Of a stretch of 5,319 bases of DNA, positions 1-5,319 are shown piece after piece. The stretch's first letter is position 1. Each line of letters begins with the position of its first letter. Location: the NCBI GenBank assembly GCA_937921525.1, contig CAKZUM010000058.1, positions 1 to 5,319 of the forward strand, read 5' to 3'. The notes below the pieces were generated by a model. The model was not told the DNA's origin and did no database searches. It saw nothing but the letters and a program-made list of their open reading frames with translations. Source of the stretch: an uncultured Saprospiraceae bacterium (GTDB taxonomy: Bacteria > Bacteroidota > Bacteroidia > Chitinophagales > Saprospiraceae). Position numbers and translations under genes: made by a program.

Positions 1-64
1 TATATCAACATAACTCCCGTTTTCAAAGCCAAAACTAGCAACAAAATAAGCTACCCTAAACCCG

Positions 65-83
65 CCTGCCTGAGTCGGGCAGG
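65..83. repeat. GC-rich intergenic palindrome
   Basis: CCTGCC (65-70) and GGCAGG (78-83) are perfect inverse complements around a 7-base centre. A T-G wobble extends the stem by one pair and shortens the loop to five bases. The element stands out as a GC island in an AT-rich spacer. Short GC-rich palindromes of this type recur between genes in Bacteroidota genomes; that is recalled knowledge and was not checked here. No T-tract follows on either strand, so it is not a canonical terminator, although it could act as a transcript-end stabiliser. Confidence 0.5.
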
Positions 84-233
84 TTTGTAAATCTATTTCT
101 ACACCGTTCCTTATAACTTCCTATCAATAAAAAACTTATATTTTAAAATTTACTATTGTCAGCTAATGACCATCTGACTAAAAGTATATTTGATGCTCCC
201 TAATAAGACTTCGTATTATAACCATTATACTTT

Positions 234-267
234 AGAAGTTCTTACCATTCGTAAGGGCTTCTTTTTT
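234..267 (+). terminator. rho-independent terminator, + strand
   Basis: A 12-bp stem is formed by 234-245 and 251-262. It includes two T-G wobbles and has a 5-base loop, CATTC. The descending arm runs directly into six T residues (262-267). On the minus strand the wobbles become A-C mismatches and no T-tract follows, so the signal is oriented for + strand transcription. It therefore does not serve the minus-strand gene that ends at 279. It should end a transcript entering from the left, but the corresponding gene is not visible in 1-233. Confidence 0.6.
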
Positions 268-278
268 ATGTGAAATCA

Positions 279-611
279 TTATTTTTTACTCAATCGCTGA
301 GTGGATAATACTTTACCACTAAAATCTAGCAATTGAATTAGGTACATGCCTTTAGGTAAGTCTGTTATATGGTAGGTTTTATCTTTTACAGGCGTAAAGT
401 TTTTAATTTTTCTGCCAACAAGATTGTATATAATGATAGCTCCTACTTTACTGGATTCTTTTAATTGAATAAAATTGGTGGCTGGGTTAGGAAAAACCTT
501 TAACTCCTTCTTTATTGAAGACTTTGTAGAAATGCCTTTTTTTGTCAAAGTTTGTCCTTGAAGTGTCAATGTGAAAAATAATAGAACGGGTAATAGTAAA
601 ACTAAACGCAT
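279..611 (-). CDS. short T9SS type A sorting-domain protein with no passenger domain
   Basis: This is a 110-residue secreted protein of unknown function. Residues 1-20 form a signal peptide: MR, then a Leu/Val/Phe-rich core ending LTLQGQ. A polar, Lys/Ser-rich linker of about 17 residues follows. The rest (about 38-110) is a type A T9SS C-terminal sorting domain (Por_Secre_tail type). It has the opening KVFPNPATNFI, the central IIIYNLVGRKIK strand, the HITDLPKGMYLIQL segment and the basic end QRLSKK. Such domains direct cargo through the outer membrane by the T9SS, usually with removal of the domain and cell-surface attachment. Here there is no room for a cargo domain. A TTG two codons upstream (617) is in frame, but ATG at 611 gives a cleaner signal peptide and is preferred. 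It is transcribed divergently from the barrel gene at 878. It could be a genuine mini-protein, a decayed remnant of a larger exoprotein, or a stand-alone CTD peptide. Confidence 0.85.
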   Translation of the reverse strand: MRLVLLLPVLLFFTLTLQGQTLTKKGISTKSSIKKELKVFPNPATNFIQLKESSKVGAIIIYNLVGRKIKNFTPVKDKTYHITDLPKGMYLIQLLDFSGKVLSTQRLSKK

Positions 612-738
612 AGGCAAACAGGGTTAACAGATGGTAATTTCAAACGCAAGGCATTGTTGAAATCAATGTTCAAGCACTTACCTTACTGAATTAAGACTAA
701 AATTAGGATGATGTTGCCTCTGAATAATTGTATATAGA

Positions 739-785
739 AGTCCGCAGGAGGGACTCAATAATCAGTAGATCGAATCAATCTACTG
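739..785 (+). other. two consecutive small hairpins in the divergent spacer
   Basis: The first stem is AGTCC (739-743) with GGACT (751-755) around a purine-rich 7-base loop, GCAGGAG. The second is CAGTAGAT (763-770) with ATCTACTG (778-785), a perfect 8-bp stem around CGAATCA. Neither is followed by a T-tract, so they are not standard terminators. They lie about 90-140 bases upstream of the barrel gene start and could be leader structure, a DNA-binding dyad, or chance. No known riboswitch class was recognised. Confidence 0.4.
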
Positions 786-793
786 TATATGCA

Positions 794-813
794 AGTTAAC
801 ACAAATTAACACA
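794..813 (+). repeat. 10-bp tandem direct repeat upstream of barrel gene
   Basis: AGTTAACACA (794-803) is followed at once by AATTAACACA (804-813), with one mismatch. The exact one-helical-turn spacing places both copies on the same DNA face, as in direct-repeat regulator sites. The repeat starts 84 bases before the start codon at 878. A regulatory role is inferred from spacing and position only. Confidence 0.4.
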
Positions 814-877
814 GGATTCAAGAAGGAGTTAGATTCTTATAATAATTTTAACATTTAAAAAACAATAATATGTTTAT

Positions 878-2290
878 ATGGAAGCAAAAAAAATCCTACT
901 AGTATTTTATACCCTATTTTACTTATCGGCACTAGCCTATGCCCAGATTGATGCCCATTATTGGACCCACCAATATGGGGCAAAGGGCTTGTTATTAAAT
1001 GGTGCGGTGATTGCCTCTACAGAAGATGAAACGGCTATTTTTTATAATCCGGGCGCAATGGGGCGAGGAGAAAAATTTGGATTATCCCTTTCCTTTTTAA
1101 CACCTACCTACTCAAAATTGACAACAGAAGATTTTTTAGGTAAAGGAACAAGGGTATCTGATGACCACCTCGGATTCTCTCCGGGCTTTGCGGCTGTCGG
1201 ATTTCCTCTTTTTAATAATAAACGTTTTAGAGGAGGGGCAACGACCTTTACAAGATTCAAATCTAACTTAAATTATAGAGGTCGAGAAGTAGGGGAAGTG
1301 GCCAATAACGATCAGCAACTTTTTATTGGCAATTTGGATTTTCAAAAAAAATTAACGGAGCGTTGGCTAGGATTTGGCCTATCTTATAAATTGACTTCCT
1401 CTTTATCTGTAGGGGCTTCCCAATTTATTGTCATGCACAGTCAGTCTACAGATCTAACCATACAAAAAGAAATTGTTCCAAAAAACTTACCTACTCACTT
1501 GCTATATGGACTTAGATCTCATTTAAAATATTCCTTTAATGCTAGTGGAGGGTTTCTAACTAAATTAGGCTTATCATGGAAACCAGAAAAGGATGTGATT
1601 ATAGGAATGACCATTACCACTCCAACTTATGGGTATGTTTACAAAAGAGCCACTTATGATTTGGATGACTTACAAAAAATAAGTCCCGACTCCGTATATG
1701 TAAGGTCTAATTTGAACTCAACAAAATTAGAGAATTACAAAACCCCCTTCTCGATTGGATATGGAATTGATTTTAATTATGGGCAATGGCGTTTCTCTCT
1801 ATCTGCAGAATATTTTAGAAATATAAAAGCCTATAATATAATTGAAACAACGAATGATCCTTTTGAAGGATTGGCAACAGAAGTATTCTCTCAAAATACC
1901 AATGTGCGAACAGGAAACAAAGAAGTGTTTAATTTTGCAATAGGGTTGCAGAAAAAAATGAGGGATGCCTCTACCCTGATACTAGGATTCCGTACCGATT
2001 TCAATCCACGAGAAAAAGTAGAAGGTTTTAGTGAATTTGAGTTTCTAGCCTCCACTCCTTCCATCTATCATATGTCCTTAGGTAGTCTATTTGAATTGTG
2101 GAATAATGAAGTCTCTATAGGAATAGATTATGGGTTTGGTTACAGTAGTGGTGGTCAGACATTAATTGATTTTTCAAATATTACCCCTGAAAATTTGTTC
2201 CTAGCAGAGCCTAATAATAATGTACAAACTAGTATTCAATCATTAGTCTTTGTGTTTACTTATGATTTTATTTTTAAACGTCGAAAATAA
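878..2290 (+). CDS. outer-membrane beta-barrel protein, OmpP1/FadL/TodX-like
   Basis: The gene encodes 470 residues with an N-terminal signal peptide of about 22 residues that ends LAYA before Gln. The mature start has HYWTHQYGAKGLLLNGAV (27-44) and then ETAIFYNPGAMG (51-62). This Asp/Glu-x-Ala-x-x-Tyr-Asn-Pro signature is typical of FadL-like barrels and their Bacteroidota relatives. The rest alternates short amphipathic beta strands rich in aromatic residues with polar loops (for example FGLSLSF, WRFSLSAEYF, EVSIGIDYGFGYSS). It ends in a barrel-closing strand, SLVFVFTYDFIF, followed by a basic KRRK tail. FadL-type proteins form outer-membrane channels for hydrophobic compounds. No substrate can be assigned here. 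The start is fixed by an in-frame stop at 866-868 and ATG at 878. There is no Shine-Dalgarno and the leader is A/T-rich, as is usual in this phylum. The class is likely; exact family membership is less certain. Confidence 0.8.
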   Translation: MEAKKILLVFYTLFYLSALAYAQIDAHYWTHQYGAKGLLLNGAVIASTEDETAIFYNPGAMGRGEKFGLSLSFLTPTYSKLTTEDFLGKGTRVSDDHLGFSPGFAAVGFPLFNNKRFRGGATTFTRFKSNLNYRGREVGEVANNDQQLFIGNLDFQKKLTERWLGFGLSYKLTSSLSVGASQFIVMHSQSTDLTIQKEIVPKNLPTHLLYGLRSHLKYSFNASGGFLTKLGLSWKPEKDVIIGMTITTPTYGYVYKRATYDLDDLQKISPDSVYVRSNLNSTKLENYKTPFSIGYGIDFNYGQWRFSLSAEYFRNIKAYNIIETTNDPFEGLATEVFSQNTNVRTGNKEVFNFAIGLQKKMRDASTLILGFRTDFNPREKVEGFSEFEFLASTPSIYHMSLGSLFELWNNEVSIGIDYGFGYSSGGQTLIDFSNITPENLFLAEPNNNVQTSIQSLVFVFTYDFIFKRRK

Positions 2291-2396
2291 TTTATAAAAA
2301 CATAAATTTTTACAATGGTGTTTATTCTGGTCTTTTTTGTACTGCGAACAGGGCAAACGAAAAGTCATTTTTTAACTTTCTGAGGTTAACATTCAA
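2291..2396. other. convergent intergenic junction without a clear terminator
   Basis: These 106 bases separate the stop of the barrel gene (+) from the stop of the TRAP large subunit (-). Only weak structure is present. There is an all-A/T 6-bp stem, TAAAAA (2295-2300) with TTTTTA (2307-2312), and a TTAAC/GTTAA pair near 2372-2390. T- and A-runs occur around 2332-2337 and 2369-2373, but none directly follows a GC-containing stem. Transcription end may depend on Rho or on the converging transcript. Confidence 0.35.
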
Positions 2397-3704
2397 TCAC
2401 TCCTCTATTAATAAAAAGACTATTTCTGGGAAAAATATAACGGCTAATAAAAAGACCAATTGTATTAGCACGAAGGGGACAATTCCTCTATATAACTGCT
2501 GGGTAGTGACGCCCTCTGGCGCAACTCCCTTTAAATAAAATAAGGCAAAACCAAAGGGCGGTGATAAGAAAGAGGTCTGTAAATTAAGAGCTAATAAAAT
2601 ACCTATCCATACCAAATTCATATCATAGGTTTCAAAAATGGGTGCTACAACAGGCACGATAATAAAAATGATCTCAATAAAATCAATAAAGAAGCCTGCT
2701 ATAAATACTACTAACATTACTAAAAATAGAAAAGTCATCGGCGATAACTGAGCAGACTCTATCAACTCTATTAAATAATCATCTCCTCCTAACCCACGAA
2801 AAACTAATGCAAAGGTAGTCGCTCCAATCAAAATCGTAAAAACCATAGAGGTCAAATGTGTGGATTCATACATGACCTCTTTAAGAATACCAATATTAAA
2901 TCTTCCTTGAATGATCGTCAAAATCGTAGCTCCTAATGCCCCTACTGCTGCTGCCTCTGTCGGAGAGGCGATACCTGCTAATATAGAACCTAATACTGCG
3001 ACTATTAATAGTAAGGGCAGTAGAAAAGCTTTTATGACTCGGCCATAAAATCCTGGCCCTCTAAATTTAGCGATCTCCTCTACTGGCATACTTGGCGCTT
3101 TATCAGGATACAGGAAAGCAAAAATTACGATATAGAGAATGTAACAAGCCACTAACAAAAAACCAGGAACTAATGCTGCTGCAAATAAATCTCCAACCGA
3201 AACATTCAGTACACTCCCTAATAAAACTAAAACGACTGATGGTGGAATGATTTGACCTAAGGTTCCAGAAGAAGCAATGGTTCCTGTTGCAAGTTCTGTA
3301 CTATATCCCCTTTTCAGCATAGTCGGCAAACTAATTAAGCCCATCGTAATTACCGTTGCGCCTACAATTCCAGTAGAAGCCGCCAATAATGCCCCAACTA
3401 TCACCACGGCAATTGCTAATCCTCCTTTTACTTTTCCAAACAACATGGCCATCGTTTCCAATAAACTTTCTGCCAACCCCGACTTCTCTAACATAATGCC
3501 CATATAGATAAATAAGGGTACAGCTATTAAAACGGTATTCCTTACCGTACCCATTATTCTAGAAGGTAAAAAATTAAAAAAAGAAGCATCTAATGTAAAA
3601 TAACCAAATAAGACAGATAGTCCACCTAAAGTAAAAGCAACTGGAAATCCAAAAAGGATAAGTATAAAGATGCAGATAAAAAGAATGAGTGCTATACCTT
3701 CCAT
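2397..3704 (-). CDS. dctM: TRAP transporter large permease subunit (DctM family)
   Basis: This is a 435-residue, very hydrophobic inner-membrane protein of normal length for DctM. It is the ion-coupled transport subunit of a tripartite ATP-independent periplasmic (TRAP) transporter. Multiple transmembrane segments run from residue 4 to 433. Family landmarks are GIVGATVITMGLISLPTMLKRGY (112-134), SSGTLGQIIPPS (145-156), ASPTEAAAVGALGA (246-259), DFIEIIFIIVPVVAPI (341-356) and SFLSPPFGFALFYLKGVAP (378-396). The SGTLGQIIPPS and SPPFGFALFYLKGVAP wording resembles the FcbT3/mannitol-chloroaromatic branch, which includes 2-oxo-acid and lactate transporters. The substrate is set by the absent periplasmic binding protein and is unknown. 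The gene lies 75 bases downstream of the small-subunit gene. The ATG at 3704 has no Shine-Dalgarno but gives the expected family N-terminus. Confidence 0.95.
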   Translation of the reverse strand: MEGIALILFICIFILILFGFPVAFTLGGLSVLFGYFTLDASFFNFLPSRIMGTVRNTVLIAVPLFIYMGIMLEKSGLAESLLETMAMLFGKVKGGLAIAVVIVGALLAASTGIVGATVITMGLISLPTMLKRGYSTELATGTIASSGTLGQIIPPSVVLVLLGSVLNVSVGDLFAAALVPGFLLVACYILYIVIFAFLYPDKAPSMPVEEIAKFRGPGFYGRVIKAFLLPLLLIVAVLGSILAGIASPTEAAAVGALGATILTIIQGRFNIGILKEVMYESTHLTSMVFTILIGATTFALVFRGLGGDDYLIELIESAQLSPMTFLFLVMLVVFIAGFFIDFIEIIFIIVPVVAPIFETYDMNLVWIGILLALNLQTSFLSPPFGFALFYLKGVAPEGVTTQQLYRGIVPFVLIQLVFLLAVIFFPEIVFLLIEE

Positions 3705-3738
3705 AAGTTTATGTATTAGCGAAGTTGATCCTTTATCG

Positions 3739-3765
3739 GGAATGGCTCAATAATAAAATCATTCC
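3739..3765 (-). other. hairpin between the two TRAP genes
   Basis: A 6-bp perfect stem is formed by 3739-3744 and 3760-3765 (GGAATG/CATTCC) with a 15-base A/T-rich loop. It lies in the 75-base gap between the small- and large-subunit genes. No T-tract follows on the minus strand, so termination is unlikely. It could influence mRNA processing or the subunit ratio, or it may be chance. Confidence 0.25.
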
Positions 3766-3779
3766 TTAATTAGAGTGTC

Positions 3780-4319
3780 TTAAAATTGTACAGGAGTGTG
3801 GTCATTTGCCGAAGTATCCTCCTTTCCAATGATCGTGGCCAATGAATCCAATAGTAGCGCAATTGCCTGAATCAACAACAAAACGAAACCAAGTGTAATT
3901 GAAAATTTGATAATGTAGCGAGCAGGTAGGCCTCCCGGATCGGGAGAAGATTCATTAATCATGTAGGAATTATGCGCATAATTATAGGAAGCCATAATAA
4001 TAATCAAACACCAAGGAATTAAAAAGGCAACCGTTCCTATTAAGTTGATCCAAGCTTTTCGTTTCGGAGAGAAATTAGCGTAAAATAAATCAACTCTGAC
4101 ATGCTTATCATGCTTTAGCGCATACCCTGCTGATAGTAAAAAGATAAAAGCAAAAATATGCCACTCCATTTCTGTAATCCATACAGCTGTCTCATTAAAT
4201 AAATATCGGCGAACTACATCAAAACACATAAACAATACTAAGCAAGTAGTCAACCAAGCAGTCATTTTTCCTATTACCTCATTAATCGAACTAAGTATCT
4301 TCGCAACTCGTCTCAACAT
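3780..4319 (-). CDS. dctQ: TRAP transporter small permease subunit (DctQ family)
   Basis: This 179-residue protein has four predicted membrane helices (about 20-37, 51-69, 91-113 and 136-163), as expected of DctQ. DctQ pairs with the large subunit as a stabilising partner and helps dock the binding protein. Recognisable motifs are DVVRRYLFN (34-42), WITEMEWHIF (47-56), the cytoplasmic loop DKHVRVDLFY (71-80) and ESSPDPGGLPARYIIK (123-138). The HVRVD and SPDPGGLPARY motifs point to the FcbT2-like (mannitol/chloroaromatic, 2-oxo-acid) branch rather than the C4-dicarboxylate DctQ branch. The C-terminal tail is short and polar. The gene lies 44 bases after the phosphopantetheinyl transferase gene and 75 bases before its large-subunit partner, all in one direction. 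The symbol is the generic family name; the substrate is not known. Confidence 0.9.
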   Translation of the reverse strand: MLRRVAKILSSINEVIGKMTAWLTTCLVLFMCFDVVRRYLFNETAVWITEMEWHIFAFIFLLSAGYALKHDKHVRVDLFYANFSPKRKAWINLIGTVAFLIPWCLIIIMASYNYAHNSYMINESSPDPGGLPARYIIKFSITLGFVLLLIQAIALLLDSLATIIGKEDTSANDHTPVQF

Positions 4320-4363
4320 AAGCTATATTTTGGTTCTTTGACAAATAGAGTACAAAATAAGGA

Positions 4364-5020
4364 TCATCCCATATCATCTTGCATTTCTTCCAAGGCATAA
4401 ACTAAGTAATAATCTTCTATTTTTTCGTACAGAATATCAAATTTCTTTCGATAATCTTCTTTATGGATGACGCCTTTGCAAGTTCCTTTCTCTAAATCAA
4501 AACTAAAGGGTTCAATAAAAATATGCCTTTGAAAATCTAATTTTTTTCGACCATAGGCTTTGTATAGTGCCTCCTTTGCTCCCCAATAAATATGTAAGTG
4601 TTCTATTCTAGTCGCTTCTACTGTACTAGCCTCTTCTTCTTTTCTCATAAATTTATGGGCAATTCGAGTAATTTTCGGTACATACTTCTGTATGTCCAAC
4701 CCTATGGTGTAAGGCGCTGCCATGATAGCAGCAATTCCCCATGAGTGGCTTATTGATATTTGAAAGACACTATCTTTTAGGTAAGGTTTTCCATATTCAT
4801 CTTTTAGACATACCCCTCTAGTTTCTCTACCAGACATAGTATGTAGTAACCATCTACTCGACAACCATTCTAATCGCCCTCGACCTTTTATTTGATTTAT
4901 CTGATCTAGTTCCTCTTTTGTAAGAGCTAATTTATTTAGAAAAAAATCTTCTGCTTCCTCTATTTTCCAAAGGCCCAATTCCCCTTTCTTTGGCAAAAAT
5001 TTATGTAAGAATAATGGCAT
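4364..5020 (-). CDS. 4'-phosphopantetheinyl transferase, Sfp type
   Basis: The product (218 residues from the preferred start) moves the 4'-phosphopantetheine arm of CoA onto a serine of a carrier protein, giving the active holo form. Motifs in order are GKPY (77-80), SISHSWG (89-95), GLDIQ (107-111) and WGAKEALYKAYG (146-157). D109 and E150 match the Mg-binding acidic residues of Sfp-type enzymes; Q111 stands where Sfp has a third acidic ligand. The length fits single-domain Sfp-type enzymes. The longer in-frame start at 5077 is GTG and overlaps a likely -7 box; ATG at 5020 gives the usual MPLFLHK...ELGLWKI beginning, so it is preferred. No carrier protein, fatty-acid synthase, NRPS or PKS gene is near, so this is probably a housekeeping enzyme, though the target cannot be read. 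It is the first gene of a likely minus-strand transcript that continues into the TRAP genes. Confidence 0.9.
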   Translation of the reverse strand: MPLFLHKFLPKKGELGLWKIEEAEDFFLNKLALTKEELDQINQIKGRGRLEWLSSRWLLHTMSGRETRGVCLKDEYGKPYLKDSVFQISISHSWGIAAIMAAPYTIGLDIQKYVPKITRIAHKFMRKEEEASTVEATRIEHLHIYWGAKEALYKAYGRKKLDFQRHIFIEPFSFDLEKGTCKGVIHKEDYRKKFDILYEKIEDYYLVYALEEMQDDMG

Positions 5021-5076
5021 AAATATTAAATAGCTATTGAAGTTGTTGACAAGTTGTTTAAAAATAGTTTCTATCA

Positions 5077-5084
5077 CAAAACTA
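5077..5084 (-). promoter_or_regulatory. candidate Bacteroidota -7 promoter box
   Basis: On the minus strand these bases read TAGTTTTG, a perfect match to the Bacteroidota -7 consensus TAnnTTTG. Transcription would start near 5070-5073 and leave a leader of about 50 bases before the ATG at 5020. No TTG-type -33 element is visible at the usual distance. Instead a short dyad (5106-5117) covers that position. A single 8-base match can arise by chance, but its place just upstream of a minus-strand cluster supports it. Confidence 0.4.
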
Positions 5085-5105
5085 TAAAATATATCTCAGC
5101 TATTC

Positions 5106-5117
5106 ACTTCCTGAAGT
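5106..5117. promoter_or_regulatory. short dyad over the expected -33 position
   Basis: ACTTC and GAAGT form perfect 5-base half-sites separated by CT. The centre lies about 39 bases upstream of the predicted transcription start, so the dyad covers the region where a -33 element would be. This is the geometry of a regulator site, but the dyad is short and the call is tentative. Confidence 0.2.
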
Positions 5118-5170
5118 TGTTTGAGAATATAGGCTAAAATTAGTTCCTTATTTTTGACAAGTTTATCTAA

Positions 5171-5319
5171 ACCACAAAAGTAGTTGACAATTTCACCACA
5201 TAGATACATAGGTCACATAGTGTGACGTATGCTATGTGACCTATGTACCTACCTATGTGGTAAAATACAACCCTAGCTTTGTTTTATCAAGCTGCCTCAT
5301 TCTTAAATTTGTGGTAAAA
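5171..5319. repeat. nested short repeats around the large palindrome
   Basis: ACCACAAA (5171-5178) is the inverse complement of TTTGTGGT (5308-5315) and encloses the large palindrome. TGTGGTAAAA occurs twice in direct orientation, at 5256-5265 and 5310-5319, the second copy ending at the window edge. TTGACAA also occurs at 5154-5160 and 5184-5190, in both cases shortly before an ACCACA. The pattern suggests partial duplication of repeat-element ends. No gene is visible in 5085-5319. Confidence 0.4.
5195..5261. repeat. large imperfect palindrome made of ACATAG/CTATGT octamers
   Basis: Left arm 5195-5220 and right arm 5232-5261 can form 25 Watson-Crick pairs around an 11-base loop (5221-5231). 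They pair as a 16-bp inner stem (5205-5220 with 5232-5247) and a 9-bp outer stem (5195-5203 with 5253-5261). A 1-versus-5-base internal bulge separates the two; it is explained by an extra CTAC in the right arm plus one substitution. Each arm is built from near-octamer units: left units end at 5203, 5211 and 5220 (each ending ACATAG), and right units start at 5232, 5241 and 5253 (each beginning CTATGT). No T-tract follows on either strand. It looks like a dispersed intergenic repeat or REP-like element; no transposase is present. Confidence 0.8.

Noticed and set aside
1..90. Open + strand stretch of 29 codons ending at 88-90, possibly the end of a gene to the left
   Set aside because: It runs through the GC-rich palindrome, is short, and its peptide resembles no known protein end. 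The terminator is over 140 bases further on. A gene tail cannot be excluded, but it is not supported.
612..617. TTG start at 617 for the T9SS protein
   Set aside because: It adds only two residues, lacks a ribosome-binding sequence, and the ATG at 611 gives a standard signal peptide.
2295..2312. A/T-only hairpin as terminator of the barrel gene
   Set aside because: The stem is TAAAAA/TTTTTA with no GC pairs and no following T-run, so it would be too weak to call.
3277..3507. 76-codon open frame on the + strand
   Set aside because: It lies wholly inside the TRAP large-subunit gene on the opposite strand. Its protein has no family features, while the minus-strand protein is a full, well-conserved DctM.
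5154..5189. Two TTGACA sequences resembling a sigma-70 -35 box
   Set aside because: No TATAAT-like sequence follows at 16-18 bases, and the primary sigma factor of this phylum uses a different consensus.
5195..5261. Reading the large palindrome as a rho-independent terminator or as a CRISPR unit
   Set aside because: No T-tract follows the stem on either strand, and there are no regularly spaced identical repeats with unique spacers.
5274..5281. TAGCTTTG, a perfect -7 box match on the + strand
   Set aside because: No -33 element lies at the right distance and no + strand gene starts before the window ends. One such match is expected by chance in AT-rich sequence.

Overview
The window most likely comes from a low-GC member of the Bacteroidota. 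The evidence is a type IX secretion (T9SS) C-terminal sorting domain, AT-rich leaders without Shine-Dalgarno sequences, a TAnnTTTG-type -7 box, and a PPTase N-terminus of the Bacteroidota type. A marine or saprospirian/flavobacterial relative is plausible, but the family cannot be fixed from this sequence.

Layout from left to right. Bases 1-278 hold no convincing gene. They contain a GC-rich palindrome (65-83) and a good rho-independent terminator that reads on the + strand (234-267). A short minus-strand gene follows (279-611). It encodes a signal peptide and a T9SS sorting domain with almost nothing between them. The divergent spacer 612-877 carries two small hairpins and a 10-bp tandem repeat. 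It leads into a + strand gene (878-2290) for a 470-residue outer-membrane beta-barrel that resembles the OmpP1/FadL/TodX group. Bases 2291-2396 are the convergent junction.

The right half is a minus-strand cluster that reads from right to left. It starts with an Sfp-type 4'-phosphopantetheinyl transferase (preferred start 5020), then the small (4319-3780) and large (3704-2397) membrane subunits of a TRAP transporter. The 44- and 75-base gaps and the shared direction are compatible with one transcript. A perfect -7 box at 5077-5084 could drive it. The TRAP substrate-binding protein, which this transporter type needs, is not in the window. Both membrane subunits resemble the branch usually labelled mannitol/chloroaromatic (FcbT2/FcbT3-like). 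That branch includes 2-oxo-acid and lactate systems, so an organic acid is the most likely cargo, by inference only.

The region upstream of the cluster (5085-5319) has no gene. It is dominated by a large imperfect palindrome (5195-5261) built from iterated ACATAG/CTATGT octamers, with related short repeats around it. It looks like a dispersed intergenic repeat element.

No clear new multi-gene system is visible. The best items for follow-up are the palindromic repeat, the passenger-less T9SS protein, the TRAP pair without a binding protein, and the structured leader of the barrel gene.
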